64,000 nucleotides of DNA from Stercorarius parasiticus (taxonomy: Eukaryota > Chordata > Aves > Charadriiformes > Stercorariidae), in contig VWZL01005205.1 of NCBI GenBank assembly GCA_013396915.1, positions 620,001-684,000 on the forward strand, in the 5' to 3' direction. Below, in pieces: positions 51,001 through 63,364 of the stretch. The notes under the pieces were generated by a model. It worked only from the letters and a program-made list of their open reading frames with translations. It had not been told where the DNA came from and searched no databases. Position 1 is the first letter of the stretch; each line of letters starts with the position of its first letter. A program made the position numbers and the translations under genes.

Positions 51001-54000
51001 TGCCCAGGAAGAGTAAAGTATATGCTGACCCAGTGGAACAGCCGGTGGTACTATAAGCATAGCAGCTATGAAACCAATGCATTCATCGTTAGAGCCCAGC
51101 TTCACTTTCTGGCTGGCTTCAAACTCTTACAGGCACTGCAGCCAAAACGGAGAACAAGACCTAAACAATTGAAAGCATAACCGAGAGCTCTGACAAGTTT
51201 CTGTCAGGGTTATCTGAAGCAGTTGAAGAGATTAGCTGTGGCTGTTGTGCCACCCTCGTGAGGAGGGCAATAAACTGTGGCAGAGGAATAGCCCCCAGGG
51301 CTGGCAGCAATGACGTGCTTAACTGCTCCCCTTCCCCAAGTCCCATAAAGATCTTGACTCAGCTTTGTGGGGTTGAACCCATGGCAACAACAAAGCAGCA
51401 GCCAATCGCTTGGTTTCTGTGAAGTCAAGGTCAAAATTCAGTTTCTGTGGAGCCAAAACTTGACCCTTTAGTTATAGTGTTGATCATTTATAGAGCTCTG
51501 CTCTCCTGCTGAAGAACATAATAACCACACAAGTTCTTTGGGCAGTAACACGGAAAGAAACCTGCAAAGTATGCCTGGAGGTGGGATCCTTCAGTAGCTG
51601 CACTGGGGATGGTGGATAAATAACCATCGCCTTCAACGCCTTCAGACAACAGACAGTTACCCCTCTGAAGTTTTTAGAAAAAAATAGTGATTCAGATTCT
51701 ATTCAATCTCAGTCTTGTTTATGTAGCTGAAAATAATCAGGTGTTATATTAAAGCGCCAGGCAGCAAGTTCTGTTCACAGTTGTCTCATGTACTGATAAT
51801 TGCAGCAAGTTCCAATCACCAGCAATGTCAAAAGTACTTTGTAGATCTTCAGTGCTATTTGGTCAGCTCTCTAAATCCCACCCTCTGTGATCATTATCTT
51901 CAAGAGTCTCTTGTCTCCACGTTTATATTTTTACTCATCAGTGCTGCTTACAAGTACCTAATCATGCCACATCCTGCCTGCAGTCACCTTGCCCCTAAAG
52001 CAAATAGCTCTGTACTCACACACCACCTCAAACTGCAATCAAACAAATGAATTAAACATTGCGGCATCAGCCAACAAAGTGGCAAAATATACACAATTCA
52101 GCCTTGGGAAAAGTGGTTTCTGTGCTGGAGCACGATGCACATCTATCTCTACATAGTTTAAAACCTGGTTTTGTATTTCTGAGTTATATAAGAAAAGAGA
52201 ACAAACTGGATTCTCCCTCTATCGCACCTGAATAATTCTGGATTTTTGACTGAACAGGTATTGCTGATATCACGCAGATAACCAGCTATAACTGCCAAAG
52301 GCCACATCTCCAACATGCTGTCCTAAGACAGACACGAATGAAGTGTAGACACGTGTATGTATTTCCCACACCTTGTCTTCAAGAAAACCCCAAACAACTT
52401 GCCTCAGTTGGGAACATGAGCGATGGCTCTTCACTGACCATTGCAAGCAGCCTGGGATTGCATCTGTTACTCAGCCAATAGACCTGCAAAGTCAGCTCCT
52501 CTTCACCTCTATATGAGATGCCACCTTCGGTTTGTCACATGGGTATAGCTCTGTATAGCTGTTGCATATGCAGTATCATTACTATAATAATATCATAGAC
52601 CAAAATAAAAAGTATATGGTAACTTCACAAAAAAACCCATTTACGTTGGTGTTTTATAGTTCAAGTGTATGAAATGTTGAATATCACCAGAGGATACATT
52701 GAAAAGTGAGACACCTGTTCTGTTGTGAAGCATTCACATTAGAACTAATGGAACATGTATCTTGACAGTACTATTAAATATGTCTTGAAATAAAAAAAAA
52801 AGCTATCATGGAAATCCAGTTAGGTCTTAGTAACCCATTTAGTAAATACACTTCTCCTCTTGCAAATAAATTCATTGGAAGGCTTGCTTTCTTACAGTAG
52901 GCTTGCTTTCATTGGAAAAAAATAACGTTATTAAACTCTAGATCCTACTTCCCAAAGGGACTGATAGTCTTCGCTAATTTACCTCATGATCAAAGCAAAG
53001 TGCCTGTTCACCATCTTTTTAACACGAGATAATTCATGGTCACTGCTTACCTGGGAGCACAGAAACAACCGCACTGTTCAGCAGTGAATGTAGGTCCTGA
53101 GCCATGGCAGCATCTGCTTTGGAGGAGGGATGGTAGCATCCTCACCCAGGAGGAGGGGTACCAGGGGAGAGCGTTATAAAGCTGCAGAGCCAGCTGGGGT
53201 GCAGACCCCAGGCCTTGCTTACTGCTGCCTTTTGTTTCTGGTTGTTTCAGCTTTCTCTCTCCTCAAGGGTCAGGGACGCTTTTCCTCTGTGTTGCAAACT
53301 CTCCAGGTAAATCAACCTATTGGACCGTTTTGTTATAATCCACCACACAACAGAGGTAACAGATTGTAGGTCCAGCTGTAGCATTATTTAAGCCATGCAA
53401 ATTTGGATTCTTTCTTTCTTTTAACTGAAATAACTATTTTGTTTACGGCCTAGAAGCTACTTAGAGAGGGACTGTCTTCCACTTCTTTCATGACCTGACA
53501 TAGCAGGGACTCCATCACTATAGAGCTTTTAGGGGCTATTTTGCTGGAGATCATAATCCTTCCTTCATGCCCCTTCTTAAAAGGACCCTCCCTTAATTAT
53601 ATGCCATTTCTGAACGGCTGCCAGAAACGGTTGCCCAGCTGTCAGGGCAAAATGCGTGGCAGAATGGATCTGCAGAAGCTGCGATGAGAAAATATAAAAT
53701 TAATTATTGTCTTTGAATTCAGGAATGTCTACAGGTCTTCCAGATTTGCTTAAACATAACCTGTCTGGCCCTTTTCCGTATAAACTCAGTCCCCTTGCAC
53801 ATTCAGATAAATATGTTATCTATTTTTTATGATAAGTGTGGCCTACTAGACAGAGGGGTGGCCTCTGAAAACATGAGTTTGCCACTCGCAGATGACAACA
53901 GGAAAACCAGTCCTCTGCCTCCATTTTTATCCTCTCTACAACAGACCAAGTCATGACCGTATTGCATTTATTACTATAAAAAGGCTTCACATTTTGTAAT

Positions 54001-55708
54001 AAAATGAAAAAGAAATTGGCATCTTCTTTAAGTTCAAAGGAAATGGGCCATTTAATGTAAAAACAGGGCTGTGAATCGCAAAGACTTGATCTTGTCACCC
54101 AAGGTCCGTTCCCAGCTAGCGAGCAAACATTTGAGCAATCTCACACTCCATTAACAATAATCTCAGCTATGCCTAATTCCCTTCATTTTGTACATCATAC
54201 AAAAAAATCTCCTTCTGAATTGTTTTACAGCTGACAATTAATACTTTAACAATTACAGTTCTATATGTGCTCTTGCTCTGGCTACCAGAAACCCCAGTGG
54301 CAGATATGCTATTCAATTTTGCCTGAGTTGCTTTAAAGTAACATCTTGAATACTCTAGTGACAGTAATTATTATAACACACATAAGTTAAATTAGTATTT
54401 GCTGAATAGGTTATTAAACAGATTGCACATTGTGACAGGTAGTAAATAACTAAATTAATATAGCATGTATAAAAAAGGCTAAAAACCTACTTAAATCAGA
54501 ACCAGTGGTAGGGAGATACACAAAAGTTCAGATGGCTTGAATTTAAAACATAGCTAAGATCTCACCCCACATTGTGAAGAAAAGCTTGGGAAATGGTCTT
54601 ATTAGTCAACATTTCTATAAGAAATACCAAAGTCAACTTTCATTGCATTGCAATAGTGATGATGGTGTCATTTTATGTTGTTTTTTTTTTTTTCCCCCCC
54701 TGCATCTTGTTGCCCGGAGATACTGAAAAGTATGAATGTATGAGGCATATTTTGGTCATTCTATACCATGTAATTACTGCAATGTGATTAGTGACCTTCA
54801 TATATTGCTTGTCAAAATCTCCGTTATTGAGATCGCCATCAACTACTAAATGTAACCAACTGTGGGGAGGAGCATGATTTATACTTGATTAAATGCAACA
54901 ACATTATATAATAATATACGAAATGGAAGGAAGAAACTGAATTTCTAGATGCAAAAGCAGGGACAACTTTAGGATTCTAGAACATAAATTTGACTTGTTA
55001 TATCCATCTGCTTTTGTAGGTATGAAGACGTAGACTCCGCTTATCCCTGAGTTATCCTGTCATCCAGTATTTGCATCCTTCTACTTCATAACTCATTTGT
55101 CCTTTTCTTAACAGCATCAGGTCAAACCACAGCCTGCATAAAAATACTGAGTTTACCATTCAGGGAAAACAGACTACAGACCTGACAGTGTAATATGTAT
55201 AAAGTCCATGTATTAAAAACCAGAACATTCTCTGGTTTCTTTCCAATGCTGCTGTTCTGCAAATAGCTTTAGTACCAGGAGGTAACATTTTTTTTCCAGG
55301 CAGAACTGTGATTTTTAAGTTAGTAAGGTCTTTTTAAGACTTTGATAGTAAAAACCAGTGTGTGATATGTTGCTCTAAGACTTGGCTTCATATAGAACGG
55401 CTCCTCTTTCTATTAACTCAATAGCATAACAACATTGAAACATCACTATTACTGTGAAATAAAAATATTTCTTGTTGAAAGAAAGTAATTGTACGTTTCT
55501 CAGCAACTGTGTGATTCTCATGTAACATTCCTCAAATGAGACAAAACCAGGAAGACCAAGAAGTCACGCAATGACAAACTCAAACTATATATGCACTTAG
55601 GGAAAGTTGCATATTAGAGATGTTACTGCACTGCTCCAGCAGCTTTGTAACTCCACATGCCTCTCTCTCCTTTTGTAGTAAGCATCATGGTTAGGTATAA
55701 ATGGACTT
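45051..55708. other. Non-coding stretch downstream of ATP10B
   Basis: This AT-rich sequence has few open frames over 60 codons, and none is recognisable. It holds a TATA-like motif at 45057-45065, AT-rich simple sequence at about 45268-45310, and a local duplication at 47431-47493. A second minus-strand AATAAA at 53972-53967 could end a longer ATP10B 3' untranslated region, in which case roughly 53.95-55.78 kb would be 3' UTR. Confidence 0.5.
47431..47493 (+). repeat. About 30-bp tandem duplication with poly(T) expansion
   Basis: TGCTTTTTGTGAGCTCAAAC (47431-47450), continuing AATCTTTTC, is followed at once by a second copy (47460-47493). In the second copy the T run is five bases longer and CTC is replaced by ATG. 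It is typical of replication slippage. Confidence 0.8.
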
Positions 55709-55714
55709 TTTATT
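55709..55714 (-). terminator. ATP10B: Proximal poly(A) signal candidate for ATP10B
   Basis: On the minus strand, AATAAA lies 63 bases downstream of the ATP10B stop codon. If used, it would give a very short 3' UTR. A more distal AATAAA at 53972-53967 would give about 1.8 kb instead. Sequence alone does not decide between them. Confidence 0.35.
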
Positions 55715-55776
55715 ATCCCTATGGTAGCCTTCTCCACAGCTCCAGTGGGCTGTGGATCCCATTTCTAAATGTTTCT

Positions 55777-56275
55777 TCAGAGTGTCACTGCACTCACAGA
55801 TCGCCGATGGCTTCCATGGTTAAAACTGTAAGCATTATCTTCAGTCAGTTTGCCACCGTCCTGCCCATGAGTTGTTACCCTGCTGGGTACAAGGGGGTAG
55901 TGGCCAGAGAAAGGTCCCGCTGAAGAGTCTGTAGCAGTAGATTCTTCCTCTGCCCACCTATTAAAGAAATAGTAGCCTTCTTCGGGTGTTTGTTTCCTGA
56001 AAGGATTCACTTCAGACGCAGAAAGTCCCTGACTTTCTGTGTCCCCATGAGACACAGCTGCTGCTGCCGGATGTAAAAATGGTGACACACATAAGTGGCT
56101 GATGTTTTGCTCAAGGTCATCATTAGATGCAGGTGGTGCACCAGAAGCAGTTTGCTTTCTTGATCTCAATTTCTGGATTTCAAGATCCTGTTGGCCTTTA
56201 GGAAACTTATCTAGTTGCTGTGCTTGCAGAATCAGAGATGCTCCAAAAGTTCCTCGTAGAGCAAAAATAAAGAAC
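55777..56275 (-). CDS. ATP10B: ATP10B last coding exon: end of TM10 and cytosolic C-terminal tail
   Basis: The acceptor is TTTCATCAG, with its AG at 56277-56276. The first base completes the Arg codon begun in the previous exon, giving ALLPR followed by FFIFALRGTFG, the P4-ATPase junction at the end of TM10. The exon then encodes 165 residues and stops at TGA (55779-55777). After an amphipathic stretch (LILQAQQLDKFPKG) the tail is low in recognisable domains and rich in Ser, Glu and Asn, as expected of the variable class-5 flippase tail. It ends HRRSVSAVTL: RRSVS fits a basophilic kinase site, and the final V-T-L would fit a class II PDZ ligand (both inference). The long open frame and its in-frame join support it as coding. 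Tail sequence is the part least useful for telling ATP10A, ATP10B and ATP10D apart. Confidence 0.9.
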
Positions 56276-59267
56276 CTGATGAAAGAAGAAGAGAATGGAC
56301 TGTCTTACCAGTGGGTTCCTTCCATAATCTGCATCACATAACATAAATCCAGTTTCTAATTTTCCATTGCTCCACAGGCATCTGGTAGACACCTTGTACC
56401 TGGTAGATGAAAGTGGACTCCTGAATATTAATGCAACATGTAATTATACACATCTTGACCTGTATAGAGTCAACTACATGTATCTAAATACTAAATAAAT
56501 GATAATAGAACCATTTGATTGCTGAACAGTATGAGAAAGATACACAGAAGCTCACCAAGAGATGCAGCATTTGAGGAGACTGAGATTATATTTATACGGC
56601 TAAAAAAGGCTAAAGAAGGGATCTTAATTTGGTAGATAACATAAACCCAGAAATCAAAAAACCTCAGCTTGTGGATTTGCTCAGGAACCAGTCAAAAAAA
56701 AAAAAAAATGTCCTACCTGCCCTTTGCAGGACAACGAACTTATAGACTGCATGCAGTGAGGGAGCACAAATCCTCTCTCCATGTCATGCCAGTTTTGTCT
56801 GAAAATCAAAGTCTCTTTCAAAGCATCTTTCTAATAGGATTTGACCTTTACGTACATGGCCTCAATACACATTTTAAAACAAACATGGGGACTCTTTGAA
56901 ACTCTGTGAAGCTGTCGTCTTCACATCCTGCTGCTAAATGTATGCATAAATAAGTATAACAAGATTAAAAAGCCCAACAAACTAGCCTGAGTAAAGAAAG
57001 GGCTTTTAAGGTGATGGATTGCTCAGGCCTATCTGCACAAGTAGGAGGGGGCAGACACGTATTTGGTGTGCGTGTGCTCGGGCTGATCAACCCCATAGCA
57101 CCTGGGAACCGTGCAGTTGCTAGTTACAGTTGTGCAGCTAAGGGCACAACTACAGAGAGCCCAGGTCCGCCTCTGCAGATCTGGTGTGGATCATATTGTC
57201 CTGTCTGTCTTCTCAAGTTGTCCTCTGCATCTTCTGTGCAAGTTGCAGGTGGACCAGGAAGGAGGACAGAGAAGGGAAAGAGAACTGTGTCTCCCATCCC
57301 ATGTGCTGCTTTCACTTGCTCCTGCCCTTCACGCAGCCCTGCAGGGTGCGAGACTCAAATACCTGTGGGGCCTCTGCAGGGCTTTCTGGCGGACCACTCT
57401 CTGTCTTCCATGGCTGGAGAAATACATCTGGTTCGTATGTTGAAATCCTCCAAGAGACACAGCCCCTTCCCTTGCCAGTGAATGAACATGAAATTTAGAT
57501 CCCTTTCTTCTTCTTAGACTTGAGGGGTTTAGTACCTAACGCTGTGCAGTTTGTGTCCCAAAACAATATTCAGAGGCAGTTTTGAGATGCAGCTGCAGAG
57601 AGGATGCACTGCAAAGTACTGCCAGAGAGTGGTCCAGGGAAAGCCTGGGGGCAGGCAGGGCACAGGCGAGCCCCCCAGAGCGCCCCAGTGTCTCAGGAAT
57701 GTTGCCTAGCACAGGCGGCAGTAGCAAGAGGAAGAACCGAGGAGAGCAAGGATTTTAACAAAGCTTCTTAGAAAGAGACCAGAATCTCAAGGCTCCTACT
57801 GGTTTCTGAAGGAGATAGGGAGCAGGCAGCGTGGTGAGATGAGCCAACTGAAACTTAAAATTAAGTGCATTTTAACAAAGGGTGGTTTCACCACTGCTGT
57901 GATATGCTGACACAGCTAAATTGTAGCAGAAACTAGGGGCTGGATATTCTGTGAACTGAGGACTCTGCTGAAAATAATCTGGGATACCTACATGAAGGAA
58001 AAGCAGTTCTCCAACTCTGAAGGTATCAAGATACAAATCTTTAAGCTCAGTATCCTGCTGAGGCAGCAACGATCTTAACCTTGCTGAATGCCCAAGCTGG
58101 AGATACGAGCTCTCTAATCACGTGTTTGGTGTAGCTCATAGAAAGCTCAGGGTCAAAAATGACACCGTGAATGAGGGCTGATAGGAAAACAAAAATCACA
58201 CAGGACCAAAACAGACTGGAAAAGGATGCCCTGCCTAGAAGACATGAGACCTTACTGAACTATGTGTTGTTTATCCTGACCGGAAGTTATATAATGTAAC
58301 ATGAAATCACAAGAGAATCTCAACTCAAATGGGGAAATAATAATAATTTGAAGAAAATATTTAGTCTTAGACAAAGTTAGGTCTCAGATTCTAATGCCTT
58401 AAAGCACTTACAAAACCAGATACTAAAAATATTTTCCTGATGCTTGCAATATCAGTGTGCTGAACTACTTCATGACAATTAGGATGAGGAGAGTAGCAAG
58501 GAAGTCAAACCAATTTTTTTTCATTGTCCAAGCAGAAAGAAACATTTTAAGTAAGTGATGCAACTCGGACAAAGCATATCTGCTTAAAGAATGATTAAGG
58601 TATGAAGCATCAAAAGTAGTAAGGTTCCCATATACATATATGGGAACAGAATCATTATGTTTTTCAAACCAGATTTTTTCAGCAACCTATCAAAATAATT
58701 ATCCCTCTGCAAATATTGTTCAGCCTCAGTTAAAGCTATCTTTAATATACCTGATTTTTGCACAGGGTAAAACTAAGATTCTGGATGCAGAAAATTATTT
58801 GATATAGAATAGAAACAGGTTCTTAAATTTGGCTTAGTAATGCACTGCGTAACATACTCAAGAAATAGAATATGTTTTGTAACTCTCAAAGCATATAGGA
58901 ATATTTCAAAGACTTGCTTTCTAGTCTTGATCAGCTCAACAACATTTTGTTTGTAATAGTGAACAATTATGTAGCAGATGTGTACCGGTAAACTTTGAAG
59001 CACCCCAGAAAGAAAGGTTTTCCTGATGGGAAAACAAAAGCAGTAGATATATAGTGACTTATCTAGGGCTACGTAACAGAGTAAATGAATGGTTCACGAA
59101 CGGGAAAGTTGAACCCAGGCATGTGACTTCCACACTGATCACCTATCCCTGTGCAACCCATGTGCCCGACATCTCTCGTTTCTGTATACATCATTATTGT
59201 TATTTCACTTAAATGCCTACACATCCACAAAACGAAAATTGAGAGGAAAAAAGTGCATCATCCAAAC
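56276..59267 (-). other. ATP10B: ATP10B last intron (about 3 kb)
   Basis: GT-AG intron: donor at 59267-59266 (CCAAG|GTTTGG) and acceptor AG at 56277-56276. It interrupts an Arg codon after its second base. It contains an A15 run (56696-56710), a 24-bp near-perfect palindrome (58624-58647) and open frames of up to 156 codons around 57011-57481 on the opposite strand, which look like chance. No mobile element is recognised inside. Confidence 0.85.
58624..58647. repeat. Inverted repeat with 11-bp perfect arms
   Basis: GTTCCCATATA and its exact complement TATATGGGAAC are separated by only two bases (CA). It lies within the last ATP10B intron and could extrude as a small cruciform; no function is implied. 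Confidence 0.85.
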
Positions 59268-59455
59268 CTTGGCAAGAGTGCGATGACTGGGGTAACAAGG
59301 CACAGTAAGTAGAAGGTGGGGTCTGAAAGCTGTTTCTCCATAATCCAGTAGGGGTTGGTGGGAGGGTTGCAGACCACGCAGGCGGCATTGTAGATCAGAG
59401 AGAAGACGAGGTAAAACACCACACTGCCAATCATCGTTACCAGGTGGAACAGGGT
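59268..59455 (-). CDS. ATP10B: ATP10B exon: TM9 and TM10
   Basis: The acceptor is TTCTGCTTACAG (AG at 59457-59456) and the donor CCAAG|GTTTGG. The 188 bases encode 62 residues plus two bases of a split Arg codon. TM9 is the hydrophobic run around [15 protein letters not shown]. The loop [20 protein letters not shown] carries the Cys-x-Pro-Pro/Ser-x-Asn-Pro-Tyr-Trp signature that I know from class-5 (ATP10) flippases and not from ATP8 or ATP11 types. TM10 is [16 protein letters not shown]. In this family the late transmembrane helices support the core and contact the CDC50/TMEM30A subunit. The open frame appears to continue upstream of the acceptor, but that part lacks similarity and is intronic. 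Confidence 0.96.
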
Positions 59456-59911
59456 CTGTAAGCAGAATTGCAGGAAATGACAGTGATGCTGGTGAGACTG
59501 ACTCTGAGTGTAAGACAGGAGGATAGAAAGAAGGATTAGAAAGAACGTATCCAATAGGTCCCTGTTACTGAAAAGTGCAGCAGGAGAAATACCTAGGAAT
59601 TAACTTACAAAACAACAGTGACAGGGAATACAGTTCTTTAAGAAACATGTCCTCCTATAATGATGTACAAATCGTGTACTGTCCCGTCCAAAGGCACAGC
59701 AGAAGCAAATTCTGTCACTGTGCACATGAAGGTCTTATCCTGAGGCTAATAATCAATTCTGGCACATCGTGAAATCTCAGTGCATCTGTTACTTACTTTT
59801 TGTGACCCAGAATTCAGGTAAATGACTCTGAAAGACAATGCCAGGTCTACACAGTATGCTATGTTCAGAAAAGAAAAACAGCCATGTGAACAGGACAGGT
59901 CAAACACATAC

Positions 59912-60016
59912 CCACGTGTTGATTTCTAGAGCCTGGTGCAAGAGAATGGTCAGGAGGGAGATGGTATTGATGGGGTTTCCAAAGGAAAACACATCTATGT
60001 CAGAGTCCTTGTATGT
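59912..60016 (-). CDS. ATP10B: ATP10B exon: TM7-TM8 loop and TM8
   Basis: The acceptor is GTTTTCTAG (AG at 60018-60017) and the donor ACGTGG|GTATGTG. The exon is 105 bases, exactly 35 codons, phase 0 at both ends. It encodes [20 protein letters not shown], then a hydrophobic run ([13 protein letters not shown]) forming TM8, and ends in NTW. The pattern DxDxFxFGxPxxTIS is a strong class-5 flippase match. It is too short to appear as a long open frame and was found by reading between its neighbours. It is separated from the next upstream exon by an intron of only 108 bases. Confidence 0.96.
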
Positions 60017-60124
60017 CTAGAAAACAGGCAGATAGGCTGTGAGGAACCTGAATATTCTGAAGTGAATTTTTCTATTTTTTAAGAAGGATGGAAGAATGAG
60101 AATATTAATGACCCCAGTACTTAC

Positions 60125-60205
60125 CAAATAGGGGACAAAGAAGCAAATGAGGCTCTGATAGAAGGCATCCAACATCGTAATAATAAAAGTTGACAGGTTG
60201 TATAT
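60125..60205 (-). CDS. ATP10B: ATP10B exon: TM7
   Basis: The acceptor is CTCCTGCAG (AG at 60207-60206) and the donor CTATTTG|GTAAGT. The 81 bases encode 27 residues, phase 0: IYNLSTFIITMLDAFYQSLI followed by CFFVPYL. The DAFYQSLICFF(I/V)PY block is a hallmark of TM7 in P4-ATPases. YNLSTF immediately before it fits ATP10B as I know it. The joins on both sides read through without a stop. Confidence 0.96.
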
Positions 60206-61810
60206 CTGCAGGAGTTCATAGATAACAGTCATTATGATGGGACACACATCCCTAGTCTGACCTGCAGACATAATTGCTGTCAGTTTTTCTTCTATTCAGA
60301 ATATTGATTATAGCTAACTGGTCTCCCTTCATGAGTACATGCCTCTTGAGCAGCTGATTTACACCATCTCTGAACAGGCATTTTCTCTGTGTTAACTAAA
60401 GAAAGACCTTAGGAAGACTAGGCAGTAAACTAAGGGTCTTAAATGCTGAATGTCATGAATACCCCATCCCCAGCTCCCGGACCCCATTCCTCGAATTCTT
60501 TTTCAAATAAAGCTCTTCCTAGAGCTATAGAATTGGTAAAAAATTGCCAAGGCAACAACAATGACCTCTTCAAAATGGTAAATAACATGTATTTCACACA
60601 TATGTAAGGTCCAAGAGCTCCTAAGAAAAGGGATGGAAAATCCTACAGAGAGAATCCTCAGATTCTGCATTCCCTTGCCTAGGTTTCTCAAAACATCATT
60701 AAACACTATATGAACCACCAGTGATCATCAGTGCTAAAAATCACAGTCCAGGATAAAAAAAGCAGATATTAGGAGAAAAAGAAGGAGAGAGAAGAATTCT
60801 TAAGTACCCTGCAATTTTGTGATTTAAAACTAAGGTCACTTCAATTTTTGCTCCTTAACATTTTCATAATTTCCTATTAAAATTGTTAAGGCAACTTGGG
60901 AATAAGTGCTACTGCACTGTATGTATATGCAAAACCAGGTATGTATCTCTGTACATGTGCACTCGCAAACATACAGAGATCAGACTGGTTCTCTAAACAG
61001 GACAGGCAGATTGAGGTAAAAACATAACATACTTCATGCATATTTTCTGAGGGTTATGAATACTGACTATTCAAAGTAGAAGAAGTAAACAAATGGAAGT
61101 TCATGCCTGGAATAGCCTAGGCACCATACTGTGACAAAATCCTTTATGTATTAAAAGATGTATTTCTGAACCTGAGAGTAGAAAAAATGTCAGGCTGTTT
61201 ATTGATTTAAGGGTTTGCATTTTCTTGTCACTTTTTGCTGTAATCTTTTCAACAAGCTTTTCTTCTTCAGTAGGTTGAGACTGTTCAAAGCATCAAATCT
61301 GAGTAGGGACCAGCTAAGCTACTTTACCCTCATTTGTTACATTTCTCATCCTATTTTATTTATTTCTCCCTATGCCTTCACTGAGAAATTTTCTATATAT
61401 ATGGTGTGTACATACACACACACGCACACTTGCTCCATCATCTCTTCTTCAGATCAGAAACACCAAACACAGGACTGATTCACTAGCACATCACTTTACT
61501 TACTATAATGCAGCATGCTGGTACCAAGCTGGATTGCTCCATATATTTAATGGCAGAATAAACCTTCCCATTTACATCTTCTATGACCAAGTAACCCAGC
61601 CTCACTTCCAGGAAGCAACTTCAATCATACGTTCCTTACCAGTTCTTCTACACTCATACCTTCTTTTAGTGGACATCAGTAAACTAGAAACCATAAATGG
61701 ATCATTTTGTTCCAAGTAAGTATAAACTTGTCTTCCCTCCCTCCTCACAAAACCAAAAAGCCTGTGGTCCTTTGGCTTATTGAGCAGTTATTTCAGCAAC
61801 CAAGACATAC
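60206..61810 (-). other. ATP10B: ATP10B intron (about 1.6 kb)
   Basis: GT-AG intron between the TM5-TM6 exon and the TM7 exon, phase 0. It contains a mixed AT/CA microsatellite at 61394-61429. No exon or mobile element is recognised inside it. Confidence 0.85.
61394..61429. repeat. Mixed (TA)n/(CA)n microsatellite
   Basis: A TATATATATG run passes through GTGTGTACATA into ACACACACACGCACAC. It is intronic to ATP10B and probably length-polymorphic. Confidence 0.85.
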
Positions 61811-62011
61811 CTCTGAATTTTGTCCATTTTTGTACAACTCGGGCAAACCTAGAAGTGTTTCTGCAGAAACATCTTTATCCAGGACTCCGAAGACAAGAGG
61901 GGGCACCGAGGTGAAGAAGAGATTGAAAAAAATCATCTGCCAGTAATCTATCATTGTGCTGCCTGAGAACCCACAGAAGAACTGGTACCAGAAGAGCAGA
62001 TTGACGTAGCT
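61811..62011 (-). CDS. ATP10B: ATP10B exon: TM5-TM6 region
   Basis: The acceptor is TTCTTCTCCACAG (AG at 62013-62012) and the donor TCAGAG|GTATGT. The 201 bases encode 67 residues, phase 0. It starts [17 protein letters not shown] (second half of TM5), continues [20 protein letters not shown] (TM6, with PPLVFGVLD) and ends in the cytosolic loop [17 protein letters not shown]. The blocks [16 protein letters not shown], [17 protein letters not shown] and LPELYKxGQNSE are class-5 flippase signatures and the strongest single evidence for ATP10. TM4-TM6 surround the lipid path in P4-ATPases. Confidence 0.97.
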
Positions 62012-63364
62012 CTGTGGAGAAGAAAATACAAACACAATATTCTGTTAGAAGCTGAACTGTGGCTCCCCACATGCACAGAAGCACATCCTTCATGCTGATG
62101 TGATTTCATTTCTCCTTGGGTTGTGGGAGTCATGAAGCCGCACCTTTCCTGTGGCCACTCCTTTATGTTCTCTGGTCCTTACTATTACAGCCGCTCTGGG
62201 CCCTTTAGTTTGCAATGCATACACGGTCTATGTGTCTCTTCATTCCTTCCACCTATGAGGTTTATGTGGTACATTGGTTATTAACAGAGTCTCCCAAGAA
62301 CACGTAATTTTGGTTAAAGGTACTGTCAGTAGACAGCTCTGCACTTTATTCCATAAACCAGTGTATCTTAAAGGAACTACTTCACACCGATCCACTGTGA
62401 TACAGCTTTTTAAAAGCCATTAGGTTTCTTTAAGAAAATATCAGAGAATAATCAAGTAAACTGTTCACAGCTCTGAGCACCAGATTTTAAAATCCTTTTA
62501 CAAACTGCCTGTCCATGCAGAGTCAAAGGCCTCCTGTTCTCTAATGGCACTGGGGAAACAATAGGACGGTGGCATCCCAGTCTGGAGAGCTATTTCACAC
62601 TGCAAATAAATATCCTTTGAATTCAAAAAGGATGCCCAATCAAGAAAAAAAGTTTCCATTTCCACTATAAATTTTAACACTTATAAGAAGTAATCCTTAT
62701 TCAAAATTATTAAAAAAACCCTCCAACAGATACTTTGAATTCTAAGTAAATACTCTTTCATGCTCAGAGTGTATTTCATGTCAAATGGACTTGTTTGCAT
62801 AGTCTTGTAGAAACTGTATTACTATCAGGTTTTTCCACTTTACATTATTCTTCAATGCACAGCTCATTTGCATATACATTAAATTTTTAATAAAAATGCC
62901 AGATATGACTGCATCATTATTTGCAAGTGGTTCCTATCAAATTAAATGCAAAAATTCAGAGGTTTCACAGGCAACCAATTCTTAGTGTAGAGTCATCTTC
63001 TATATTCTAGCACTAATAATCCGCTCTTCCTTATGCAAATTTTATTTTGAGGCTCATGGGTATTATTAATAAAGTTTCTTGAACTACCATATAAAAGTTA
63101 CTAAGCCTCGAGTCCTTTTTCCCTCAGGAATAATGTGCTTTCAAAATATATCTAGAATCCATATTTTTCTCAATGCTTTATGCAGCACATTTCTAAGGAG
63201 GAGGTAGCATACTATAAACTTGCAAAGTGAAGAAACAGGAACTGTAGCCTCATACAAAGTAAGAGAGTATAACCTGCAAAAAACCAAAACCAAACCAAAC
63301 ACCTTCCGAGCCCTGGACTTAACCCTTGCTAGGATGAAAACTTCCAGAATTTTAATGATCTTAC
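62012..63364 (-). other. ATP10B: ATP10B intron (about 1.35 kb)
   Basis: GT-AG intron, phase 0, AT-rich, with no recognised repeat or exon. Confidence 0.85.

Noticed and set aside
57011..57481. 156-codon plus-strand open frame in the last ATP10B intron
   Set aside because: It is antisense to the gene, has no domain similarity, and overlaps other open frames in GC-richer intronic DNA.
57385..57650. Possible inverted repeat sharing GGACCACTCTCTG in opposite orientation
   Set aside because: Only about 13 bases match perfectly and similarity does not extend, so it is probably coincidence.
59456..59554. Upstream extension of the open frame before the TM9 exon
   Set aside because: The flippase similarity starts exactly at the acceptor; upstream residues do not match and the previous exon joins in frame at 59455.
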